Positions 1 through 5,711 of a DNA stretch of 5,937 nt are shown in pieces. Location of the stretch: contig JAIDIR010000295.1 of the NCBI GenBank assembly GCA_029052615.1, positions 1 through 5,937 of the forward strand, given 5' to 3'. The notes under the pieces are model-generated. The model saw only the letters and a list, made by a program, of their open reading frames with translations, made no database searches and had not been told where the DNA came from. Numbering within the stretch: position 1 is the stretch's first letter; every line of letters starts with the position of its first letter. The DNA is from Clostridia bacterium (GTDB lineage Bacteria; Bacillota; Clostridia; Christensenellales; Borkfalkiaceae). A program made the translations under genes and the position numbers.

Positions 1-2
1 AT

Positions 3-1310
3 TTAAGCGTCTTTTTCATAGGGTGATTTTATCTTACGTAATATTTTAACGCGTTTAATTAAATAAGTCAATTGAGGGAGCGCGCCGCACGCCCATACCG
101 CCGCCAGAGCAACGAACGCGCAAGCCGCGGCAAAGGGCGAAAAACACCCGAACCGCGCCGAGCACAGCGAAAACAGAGCCAGCGAGCCGCAGGCAAGCGG
201 GCACAAAAAGTGCATAAAAAGCTTGTTTGCCCCCTTTATATCCCTCTGCGAGGCGAAAAACAGGCACTCCGCAAAGGCAATGAGTATTGCGGAAACCGAG
301 CACGCCGCCCTGTCGCACGCGGACAGCACCCGTAGCCCGAAGCATGAAAACAGCGGCAACAACAGTACGGAGGCAACGCAGAAAATTGCGGGGGCGTATT
401 TGATTTTGCGCGCCAAAGTTATTGCGGGGGTAGCGAGCGAAGCGAGCGAATGCACCGCCACCACCGTCAAAACGGCGTAGACCAGCGTGCCGAAAACGCG
501 CGCGCCCACCTGACTTTTTGCAACTGCGGCGACCACCTGCGGATATACGGTGAGCGCGCAGTTTATTCCGTCCGTCTGCGGAAATTGCGATACGAAGGAA
601 AGCGTTGAAAACAGGGCGAGCAGACAGCCCGCGAAATTGGCGGCGACTATAATAAAAGCCGTGCGCGGCACCGAGAAGTCCGCACACTGCGCGCGGGCAA
701 ACGACGGCATTACACCTGCGGCAAGTGACAGTGCAAGTAGCGCCTGACCGAGCGCGTCCGCCCATATCGAACCGCCGAGAAGTGACGAAAAATCAAGCGA
801 CGAAAACGCGCCGCCGCGCACCATACCGTTCACCGCCAGAAAGCAAAACAGTGCAAGCGAAAGCCCGACGGACAGCCTGCCCGAAATTGCAAGCGCCCTT
901 TGTCCGCGGCTCAATAAAATAAAGACGACCGCCGCAACCAACGCGGCAGTCACTATAAAAAATACCGTCGACAGGTCCGCCTCCGCCGCCGCAAAGCAGG
1001 CGAAGGACAGGCACGCCGAACCGAGTTTTGAGGCAATGACAGCGTAATATAGCGCTATCAACGCCGAATTTGCCGCCGCGACGCGCATAATGAACGCCCA
1101 CAGCTTTGCGTGTCGCGCATTGCCCGCGCGCCTGCCGAAGTGCAGTTCCGCACACAGTAAGGGAAAACAGACGAGCGCAAGAGCGGCGGCGTACGCGAAT
1201 ATAAAAGCCGCGCCGTAGCTTACGCACAGCGCGGGAAATCTGAACGCGTTGCCCAGCCCCGTTGCCGCGCCGACAGCCGCAAATAAATTGTTTCTTTTCT
1301 TGTCCGCCAT
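3..1310 (-). CDS. NSS-family (sodium:neurotransmitter symporter, LeuT-fold) transporter, divergent
   Basis: This encodes a 435-residue inner-membrane protein of the SNF/NSS family, which usually imports amino acids with Na+. The family signature is in TM1: residues 11-26 include GLGN (18-21) followed by RFP. TM2 ends in the usual acidic and Gly-Arg residues (E55, G59, R60). TM3 carries a tyrosine pair (Y88-Y89) like that near the LeuT substrate site. Hydrophobic stretches fit about 11-12 TM helices, and the length is at the short end for the family. By hand alignment to LeuT, the TM1 Asn (N21) and a TM7 Asn (N225) are kept. A TM6 Na1 ligand position is Ala (about A193), and the TM8 Na2 Thr position is His (H287). 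Ion coupling may therefore differ, and the substrate cannot be inferred. It has 20 cysteines, which is high for a transporter. An in-frame TAA lies 9 nt upstream, so this ATG is the first possible start. No Shine-Dalgarno is visible. Family assignment is firm; function is open. Confidence 0.85.
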   Translation of the reverse strand: MADKKRNNLFAAVGAATGLGNAFRFPALCVSYGAAFIFAYAAALALVCFPLLCAELHFGRRAGNARHAKLWAFIMRVAAANSALIALYYAVIASKLGSACLSFACFAAAEADLSTVFFIVTAALVAAVVFILLSRGQRALAISGRLSVGLSLALFCFLAVNGMVRGGAFSSLDFSSLLGGSIWADALGQALLALSLAAGVMPSFARAQCADFSVPRTAFIIVAANFAGCLLALFSTLSFVSQFPQTDGINCALTVYPQVVAAVAKSQVGARVFGTLVYAVLTVVAVHSLASLATPAITLARKIKYAPAIFCVASVLLLPLFSCFGLRVLSACDRAACSVSAILIAFAECLFFASQRDIKGANKLFMHFLCPLACGSLALFSLCSARFGCFSPFAAACAFVALAAVWACGALPQLTYLIKRVKILRKIKSPYEKDA

Positions 1311-1329
1311 AGTGTATTATTCTATGGCG
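1305..1329 (-). promoter_or_regulatory. Perfect 8-bp hairpin enclosing the transporter start codon
   Basis: On the minus strand the arms CGCCATAG and CTATGGCG pair perfectly around a 9-nt loop. The transporter ATG (1308-1310) lies in the 3' arm. No purine-rich Shine-Dalgarno precedes it at normal spacing. A TAGAAT hexamer in the 5' arm and loop could be a -10 for a near-leaderless transcript, but no convincing -35 is seen. The structure is directly visible; a role in limiting translation is inference. Confidence 0.45.
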
Positions 1330-1337
1330 CACGCCCT

Positions 1338-1368
1338 AAAAAAATGCTCAGCCGATGACCAGCTTAGC
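1338..1368 (-). terminator. Candidate intrinsic terminator overlapping the end of the ROK kinase gene
   Basis: On the minus strand GCTAAGC (1368-1362) pairs with GCTGAGC (1352-1346), with one A/G mismatch, and U.G and G-C pairs extend the stem inward. One A and a run of seven T (1344-1338) follow. The kinase stop codon (TGA, 1350-1348) lies inside the 3' arm. Hairpin plus U-tract is the standard intrinsic form, but the mismatched stem suggests moderate or leaky termination. If it works, it ends the nrdDG-dut-kinase transcript and leaves the transporter to another promoter or to read-through. Confidence 0.45.
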
Positions 1369-2280
1369 CGCGCCCAGCGCGCCCGCGAGGTTGCCCAGCG
1401 TCGCCTTTACTATCTTTACGGGCGCATAACCCTGCCCGCCGAAAATCTTTGCATCCAACCGTTCCTGTAAGGGCGCGATAAGTCTTTCGCCCTGCTCGGC
1501 AACGCCGCCGCCCAGAATAACCGCCTGCGGACGAAACACGTTGGCAAGGTTTATAATGCCGCACGCGAGGTTGTAGATATATCCGTCCACCACCCTTTTA
1601 GCCGTATCGTCGCAGTCCGCGTAATCGAACGCCGTCCTGCCCGTAACCGTGTCGGGCGTATAGGTTTTCCACATTGCAGAGGACTCGTCCTCCTCCATCG
1701 CCGCGCGCGTAAATTTTGTAAGCGCGGTTGCCGAGGAGTACGCCTCGAAACACCCCTTTCTTCCGCAGGTGCATTTTTCGCCGCCGTGGATAATAACCGT
1801 GTGACCAATCTCCGCGCCGACGTTTTTGCCGCCCTGAAATAGCTTGCCGTCAATTATTATTCCGCCGCCCACGCCAGTGCCGAGCGTTATGAACACGCTG
1901 TCAGAATAGTCCTTGCCCGCGCCGTAAGCCGCCTCGCCCAGCGCCGCCGCGTTGGCGTCGTTGGCAACCTTTACGGGCAGCCCCGTAAGCGCCGAAAGCC
2001 TTTGGGCAAGCGGATAGTTTTTCAAGCCGAGGTTACCCGCAAACAGCACGGTGCCGTCGTCCGAAATCATACCCGCACAGCCGACACCGACCGCACAAGC
2101 TTTGACCGCCGCCTTGCCCTGCAAATCCGCGCACAGCGCGGCAATATTCGCGATCATGGCGTCGCCGCCCTCCGCACAGCCCGTGGGCGCCTTTCCGTCG
2201 GCAATCACCTTACCGCTTTGGTCGACCAGCACGCCCTTTATAAACGTGCCGCCTATATCCATACCGAGATAATAATTCAT
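1348..2280 (-). CDS. ROK-family sugar kinase (glucokinase-like)
   Basis: This 310-residue cytoplasmic ATP-dependent sugar kinase has the full set of ROK marks. They are the N-terminal phosphate-binding DIGGT (8-12), the NDAN motif (107-110) with D108 as predicted catalytic base, and the Gly-rich TLGTGVGGG (132-140). E157 and H160 of GAEIGH are sugar and zinc contacts. The zinc cluster is C170-x-C172-G-x2-G-C177-x-E179, and a further glycine-rich segment (257-259) lies in the second domain. There is no N-terminal helix-turn-helix, so it is an enzyme rather than a NagC/XylR-type repressor. Length is typical for ROK glucokinases, so glucose to glucose-6-phosphate is the default guess. N-acetylmannosamine, fructose or another hexose cannot be excluded. 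It starts 15 nt after the dut stop with a weak Shine-Dalgarno, implying co-transcription with the nucleotide genes, a link with no obvious metabolic reason. Confidence 0.93.
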   Translation of the reverse strand: MNYYLGMDIGGTFIKGVLVDQSGKVIADGKAPTGCAEGGDAMIANIAALCADLQGKAAVKACAVGVGCAGMISDDGTVLFAGNLGLKNYPLAQRLSALTGLPVKVANDANAAALGEAAYGAGKDYSDSVFITLGTGVGGGIIIDGKLFQGGKNVGAEIGHTVIIHGGEKCTCGRKGCFEAYSSATALTKFTRAAMEEDESSAMWKTYTPDTVTGRTAFDYADCDDTAKRVVDGYIYNLACGIINLANVFRPQAVILGGGVAEQGERLIAPLQERLDAKIFGGQGYAPVKIVKATLGNLAGALGAAKLVIG

Positions 2281-2295
2281 ATTACTCTATATTAC

Positions 2296-2733
2296 TTACT
2301 TTGTGCCGGTAGAGCCGAAGCCGCCCGCGCCGCGCACCGTGGAGGAAAGCTCCTCCGCCTCCTCGAACTGCGCCGTGATATAGGGCGCAACTACCAGCTG
2401 GGCAACCCTTTCGCCGACAGCAACCACCTGCTCGGTTTCGCCGTGGTTGTGCAGCGCCACCTTGACCTCGCCGCGGTAATCGCAGTCCACTACGCCCACC
2501 TTGTTTGCGGGGGCGAGGTTGCGCTTGAAAGCAAGTCCGCTGCGCGCGTAGATAAATCCCGCATAGCCAACGGGAAGCTCGAGCGCAATGCCCGTGGGAA
2601 TCATAACCGTAGTGTGCGGAGCAACTATAACCTCGCTGTCTATGCATGCGTACAGGTCCGCACCCGCTGCGTATTCGCTGCCGTACGAGGGCAGAATTGC
2701 TTTTTCGTTTAATTTTTTAACGTTGATTTTCAT
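2296..2733 (-). CDS. dut: Deoxyuridine 5'-triphosphate nucleotidohydrolase (dUTPase)
   Basis: Homotrimeric dUTPase of 145 residues. It hydrolyses dUTP to dUMP and pyrophosphate, which supplies thymidylate synthase and prevents uracil incorporation into DNA. All five conserved motifs are present in order: I AGADLYA (24-30), II ARSGLA (63-68), III GVVDCDYRGEV (80-90) with D83 the predicted catalytic base position, IV GERVAQLVV (107-115), and V RGAGGFGSTG (134-143), the flexible C-terminal arm that closes on the triphosphate. Length is normal for bacterial Dut. The ATG is preceded by AAGGA at about 10 nt and lies 16 nt after the nrdG stop, so the two are almost certainly co-transcribed. The pairing makes sense because class III reductase yields dUTP directly from UTP. 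Confidence 0.97.
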   Translation of the reverse strand: MKINVKKLNEKAILPSYGSEYAAGADLYACIDSEVIVAPHTTVMIPTGIALELPVGYAGFIYARSGLAFKRNLAPANKVGVVDCDYRGEVKVALHNHGETEQVVAVGERVAQLVVAPYITAQFEEAEELSSTVRGAGGFGSTGTK

Positions 2734-2749
2734 TAGTACTTTTTCCTTT

Positions 2750-3283
2750 TTATACGGGAGTAACCTCGTCCCACAACACGACTTCGTCAGTTTTGAGTGA
2801 CTCTTTGACGAGTATCGTGCGCTGGTTGGACGAGCCTTTAAAGCGCAGGTTCAAATCCTTTAATCTTTCATCGAACTTTCCGTCCACCAAAACGTCCAAA
2901 GTTTCCAAAATCGCCATAACGTCGTCGGGGTCGCCCTGCTTGCCCGTTAAAAGGTCGCGCTCGAAATCGTAGCCCGTAAAGCACCAGAACGACTTGTGCG
3001 GATAAATCTTGCGTAAGCGTTGCATAAACGGCACCAGAGCCTTGGAATTTTCCGGCTCGAACGGGTCGCCGCCCAGAAGGGTAAAGCCCTTAATGTGGTC
3101 GGGCTTCATAGCCGCTATAATTTTATCCTCGACCTCTTTGGTGAACGGCTGTCCGTAATTGAAGTCCCAGGTTTCGGGGTTGAAGCAGTTTTTGCAGTGG
3201 TTGCGGCACCCCGAAACGTACAGGCTGACGCGCACGCCCGGTCCGTTGGATATATCCGTATATTTTATAGTTGCAAAATTCAT
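2750..3283 (-). CDS. nrdG: Anaerobic ribonucleoside-triphosphate reductase activating protein (radical SAM activase)
   Basis: NrdG (177 residues from this ATG) is the radical S-adenosylmethionine enzyme that abstracts hydrogen from the C-terminal glycine of NrdD to make the stable glycyl radical. The [4Fe-4S]-binding motif is C26-x3-C30-x2-C33, preceded by the typical DISNGPGVRVS segment (10-20). The SAM-binding GGDPFE follows at 71-76, as in other glycyl-radical activases. An in-frame TTG at 3310 would add nine residues, but it falls inside the nrdD-nrdG hairpin. The ATG at 3283 gives the usual family N-terminus (MNFATIKY) and has a modest GGAAA about 7 nt upstream, so I chose it. nrdG follows nrdD by 55 nt in the conserved nrdDG order. 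Confidence 0.96.
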   Translation of the reverse strand: MNFATIKYTDISNGPGVRVSLYVSGCRNHCKNCFNPETWDFNYGQPFTKEVEDKIIAAMKPDHIKGFTLLGGDPFEPENSKALVPFMQRLRKIYPHKSFWCFTGYDFERDLLTGKQGDPDDVMAILETLDVLVDGKFDERLKDLNLRFKGSSNQRTILVKESLKTDEVVLWDEVTPV

Positions 3284-3302
3284 TTTCGTTTCCAAATAAT
3301 TT

Positions 3303-3327
3303 GACTGCAAGCGGAGAGCTTGCAGTC
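3303..3327 (-). repeat. Perfect 10-bp inverted repeat between nrdD and nrdG
   Basis: GACTGCAAGC and GCTTGCAGTC form a perfect 10-bp stem with a 5-nt loop (TCTCC on the transcript), in the 55-nt gap between nrdD and nrdG. The minus-strand continuation is AAATTATTT rather than a U-run, so it does not look like a strong terminator. It could protect the nrdD message 3' end, mark a processing site, or lower nrdG expression relative to nrdD. The structure is seen directly; the role is inferred. Confidence 0.7.
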
Positions 3328-3338
3328 GCGCATTTTAA

Positions 3339-5462
3339 TTACAGATGAAGCACTCTCGCCTTGATTTCCTTGGTCTTGCCGACGTTCCAGAAATTTTCGC
3401 CGAGGTAACCGCACGTGCGGCGCGTTACGTTCATTCTGCGGTGGTCCTTGTTGTGGCAGTTGGGGCACTCCCACTCGTTGTCGGCGTTAATCTGAATTTC
3501 GCCGCTGAAGCCGCAGACCTGGCAATAATCGCTCTTGGTGTTGAATTCGGCGTACTGGATATTGTCGTAAATAAACTTTATAACGTCCTCCATAGCCGTC
3601 AGGTTGGCGTTCATATTGGGAACCTCAACGTAGGAAATCGCGCCGCCCGAAGATATCTTCTGGAACTGGCTTTCGAACGTGAACTTGGAGAACGCGTCGA
3701 TATCTTCGCGGACGTCCACGTGATAGCTGTTGGTGTAATAGCCCTTGTCGGTTACGTCCTTAATGGTGCCGAAACGCTCCTTATCTATACGCGCAAAGCG
3801 GTAGCAAAGGCTTTCCGCAGGCGTGCCGTACAGCGCGAAGCCGATGTTGGTTTCCTTCTTCCACTTTTCGCAGTGGTCGCGTAGGCTGTTCATAACCTTA
3901 AGCGCAAACTCCTGACCTTCGGGGGTGGTGTGCGAAACGCCCTTGACGAGCTTGGTCACCTCGTAAAGTCCTATATATCCCAAAGATATGGAGGAATATC
4001 CGCCGAAAAGGAACTTGTCTATCTTTTCGCCCTTGTCCAGTCTTGCGATTGCGCCGTACTGCCAGTGCACGGGGGATACGTCCGAAACGGTGCCCAGAAG
4101 CGCGTTGTGGCGGCACATAAGCGCGTCATAGCAGAGCTGTAATCTGTCCTCCAAAATCTCCCAGAATTTCTTTTCGTCACCCTTTGCAAGGATACCGCAC
4201 TGGGGAAGGTTTATGGAAACGACGCCCTGGTTAAATCTGCCCTCGAACTTGTAATTTCCGTCCGCGTCCTTCCAGGGGGAAAGGAAGGAACGGCAGCCCA
4301 TGGGCGAGAATACGTTGCCCTCGTAATTTTCGCGCATCTTCTTTGCCGAAATATAGTCGGGATAGAAACGCTTTGCCGAGCACTTTGCGGCAAGCCTTGT
4401 AAGATAGTCGTATTTGCCGCCCGTCAGGTTGTTGTTTTCGTCCAGCACGTACACGAGCTTGGGGAACGCGGGGGTGATATAAACGCCCACCTCGTTCTTA
4501 ATACCCTTGTAGCGCTGTCTTAAAATCTCCTCTATAATCATCGCGTTCTCTTCGATATACTCGTCGTTTTCGTCGAGATAGAGGAAAAGCGTTACGAAAG
4601 GCGACTGACCGTTTGTGGTCATAAGCGTGTTAATCTGATACTGTATGGTCTGGACGCCCGCCTTAAGCTCGTCCTTTAAACGCATTTCTACGATTTTTGC
4701 CTTCTCTTCGGGGTTCTCGTCGCCGAACAGCTCGTCACACTGCTTCTGGTATTTATCTCTGGTGCGGCGCAGATACTTGCCGAGGTGCGCGATATTTACC
4801 GACTGTCCGCCGTACTGCGAGGAAGCAACCGAAGCGATAATCTGCGTAACGATGGTGCAAGCCGTCTGGAAGGACTTGGGCGACTCGATAAGCTTGCCGT
4901 TCATAACCGTGCCGTTATCGAGCATATCCTGAATATTTACGAGGCAGCAGTTGAAAATGGGCTGCACGAAATAGTCGGAATCGTGGAAGTGAATTGCGCC
5001 CTCGTCGTGCGCCTTGGAAATGTATTCGGGCAGCAGGATACGGCGCGTTAAATCGCGCGAAACTTCGCCCGCAATCAGATCGCGCTGGGTGGATGCCGTG
5101 CGCGCGTTCTTGTTGGAGTTCTCCTCCATTACGTCCTTGTTTGCATTCTTGATAAGCGAAAGGATGCTGTCGTCGGTGGTGTTCGCCTTTCTGACGAGAG
5201 CACGCTCGTAACGGTAGAGAATGTACGCCTTCATAAGACGGTACTTCTGCTGTTCCATCAGCTTCTCTTCCACCATATCCTGAATGTCTTCAACGAGAAG
5301 GCGGGGTCTGTGGCGGTTTGCGATTTCGTCGACGATGCTTTCAATCTGCTTTTCGGACACTCTGTCCTCGATATCAACCGCCTCGTTAGCCTTACTTATA
5401 GCCTTGATGATTTTGCTTCTGTCAAAGTCAACCGTAGAGCCGTCTCTTTTAATAACCTTCAT
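3339..5462 (-). CDS. nrdD: Anaerobic (class III) ribonucleoside-triphosphate reductase, large subunit
   Basis: This 707-residue oxygen-sensitive glycyl-radical enzyme reduces NTPs to dNTPs. Residues 1 to about 92 form an ATP-cone, the allosteric activity site that senses ATP versus dATP; it starts VIKRDGSTVDFDRSKI, like the cone in NrdR. In the ten-stranded barrel, C172 (in IFNCC) matches the first active-site Cys. C390 in the MGC motif is the predicted thiyl-radical Cys on the finger loop. N411 in RFNQGVV is the Asn found in formate-using enzymes such as those of E. coli and phage T4, suggesting the NrdD1 subtype. The C-terminal zinc site is C647, C650, C666 and C669. The glycyl radical residue is G685 in RRTCGY. 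Length is close to the E. coli enzyme. The ATG has a strong purine-rich Shine-Dalgarno (AGGGAGAGGG, 5479-5470). It is first in the operon, behind NrdR boxes. Confidence 0.98.
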   Translation of the reverse strand: MKVIKRDGSTVDFDRSKIIKAISKANEAVDIEDRVSEKQIESIVDEIANRHRPRLLVEDIQDMVEEKLMEQQKYRLMKAYILYRYERALVRKANTTDDSILSLIKNANKDVMEENSNKNARTASTQRDLIAGEVSRDLTRRILLPEYISKAHDEGAIHFHDSDYFVQPIFNCCLVNIQDMLDNGTVMNGKLIESPKSFQTACTIVTQIIASVASSQYGGQSVNIAHLGKYLRRTRDKYQKQCDELFGDENPEEKAKIVEMRLKDELKAGVQTIQYQINTLMTTNGQSPFVTLFLYLDENDEYIEENAMIIEEILRQRYKGIKNEVGVYITPAFPKLVYVLDENNNLTGGKYDYLTRLAAKCSAKRFYPDYISAKKMRENYEGNVFSPMGCRSFLSPWKDADGNYKFEGRFNQGVVSINLPQCGILAKGDEKKFWEILEDRLQLCYDALMCRHNALLGTVSDVSPVHWQYGAIARLDKGEKIDKFLFGGYSSISLGYIGLYEVTKLVKGVSHTTPEGQEFALKVMNSLRDHCEKWKKETNIGFALYGTPAESLCYRFARIDKERFGTIKDVTDKGYYTNSYHVDVREDIDAFSKFTFESQFQKISSGGAISYVEVPNMNANLTAMEDVIKFIYDNIQYAEFNTKSDYCQVCGFSGEIQINADNEWECPNCHNKDHRRMNVTRRTCGYLGENFWNVGKTKEIKARVLHL

Positions 5463-5522
5463 TGCCTGTCCCTCTCCCTTAATCTTTTGTAATACGTAGT
5501 TCTTTAAATGTGGAACGCTTTC

Positions 5523-5551
5523 AATATATCACATATATTGTTGTTTGTCAA
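5523..5551 (-). promoter_or_regulatory. P1, main nrdD promoter (sigma-A/sigma-70 type)
   Basis: Reading the minus strand, the -35 is TTGACA (5551-5546), the spacer is exactly 17 bp, and the -10 is TATATT (5528-5523). The predicted start is near 5516-5517, giving a leader of about 54 nt before nrdD. The proximal NrdR box fills most of the spacer and the distal box lies just upstream of the -35, so repressor binding should block RNA polymerase. It probably drives nrdD, nrdG, dut and the ROK kinase. Confidence 0.8.
5528..5543. promoter_or_regulatory. NrdR box 1a (proximal, P1 spacer)
   Basis: This 16-bp site is centred at 5535.5. Its core matches 9 of 12 positions of the palindrome ACAATATATTGT, with the right half ATATATTGT intact. 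It overlaps the P1 spacer and touches the -10. On its own it would be a weak call. It is supported by its exact 32-bp centre-to-centre distance from the perfect box at 5560-5575, close to the three-turn spacing known for NrdR box pairs. Confidence 0.7.
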
Positions 5552-5559
5552 TAGTGGAA

Positions 5560-5575
5560 ACACAATATATTGTAT
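5560..5575. promoter_or_regulatory. NrdR box 1b (distal, perfect palindrome)
   Basis: ACACAATATATTGTAT contains the perfect 12-bp palindrome ACAATATATTGT (5562-5573, centre 5567.5). It matches the NrdR consensus acaCwAtATaTwGtgt at all but one outer position. It lies upstream of the P1 -35, with its centre 19 bp from the -35 centre. NrdR is a zinc-ribbon/ATP-cone repressor that senses dATP/ATP and represses ribonucleotide reductase operons. Its presence before nrdD fits exactly. Confidence 0.85.
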
Positions 5576-5590
5576 AATATTTAATAATGG

Positions 5591-5608
5591 ATATGCGCGT
5601 ACGCATAT
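5591..5608. repeat. Perfect 7-bp hairpin between P2 and P1
   Basis: ATATGCG and CGCATAT form a perfect stem with a 4-nt loop; the loop reads UACG (a UNCG-type sequence) in a leftward transcript. It lies downstream of P2 and upstream of P1, so it would occur only in RNA started at P2. No U-tract follows on either strand, so it is not an intrinsic terminator. Function is unknown. Confidence 0.5.
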
Positions 5609-5630
5609 AAAATTTAATAAATAACGCCGC

Positions 5631-5645
5631 CGCCTTTTTAAGGCG
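5631..5645 (-). repeat. Short hairpin at the predicted 5' end of the P2 transcript
   Basis: On the minus strand CGCCTT and AAGGCG pair around an AAA loop, starting about 7 nt after the predicted P2 start (near 5652). A 5'-terminal hairpin could stabilise a P2 leader RNA. No U-run follows, so I do not call it a terminator. It is a short repeat and could be chance. Confidence 0.35.
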
Positions 5646-5658
5646 CGCAACGGATAAC

Positions 5659-5687
5659 ATTATAGCCCCTCGCATTTTTTAAGTCAA
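5659..5687 (-). promoter_or_regulatory. P2, second minus-strand promoter upstream of nrdD
   Basis: On the minus strand the -35 is TTGACT (5687-5682, one mismatch to consensus), the spacer is 17 bp, and the -10 is a perfect TATAAT (5664-5659). The predicted start is near 5652. No convincing open frame lies between it and nrdD, so it would give a leader of about 190 nt on the nrdD message, or a short untranslated RNA. An NrdR box centre sits 19 bp upstream of its -35 centre, the same offset as at P1. Confidence 0.65.
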
Positions 5688-5695
5688 GGAACTGA

Positions 5696-5711
5696 CCACA
5701 ATATCTTGTAT
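5696..5711. promoter_or_regulatory. NrdR box 2a (strong)
   Basis: The core ACAATATCTTGT (5698-5709, centre 5703.5) matches the palindrome ACAATATATTGT at 11 of 12 positions. It keeps all strongly conserved consensus bases except one central A. It is paired with the box centred at 5735.5, exactly 32 bp away. Its centre is 19 bp upstream of the P2 -35 centre. Confidence 0.7.

Noticed and set aside
433..450. Perfect tandem 9-bp repeat GCGAGCGAA x2 inside the transporter
   Set aside because: It encodes SLA-SLA within TM8, and the helix aligns with LeuT-type TM8 without a gap, so it looks like ordinary codon reuse rather than a recent duplication.
793..1332. A 179-codon minus-strand frame overlapping the transporter in another frame, starting just upstream of it
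   Set aside because: Its composition is Arg/Gly/Cys-rich without any domain, and the overlapping frame carries the clear NSS signature and TM pattern.
2002..2712. A 236-codon plus-strand open frame across the kinase 5' half and dut
   Set aside because: It lies antisense to two genes with intact catalytic motifs, has low-complexity Arg/His/Ala-rich content typical of GC-rich shadow frames, and shows no recognisable domain.
3284..3310. TTG start for nrdG adding nine residues
   Set aside because: The family N-terminus begins at MNFATIKY, and the TTG lies inside a perfect hairpin with no ribosome site.
5573..5578. TATAAT on the plus strand as a divergent promoter
   Set aside because: There is no -35 at 16-18 bp spacing, and the motif overlaps the edge of NrdR box 1b, whose AT-rich palindrome creates such hexamers by chance.
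5529..5606. A 25-codon minus-strand ORF starting at ATG 5606 in the P2 leader
   Set aside because: It has no Shine-Dalgarno, runs across the NrdR boxes and P1, and its start lies inside a hairpin arm; its codons follow operator sequence.
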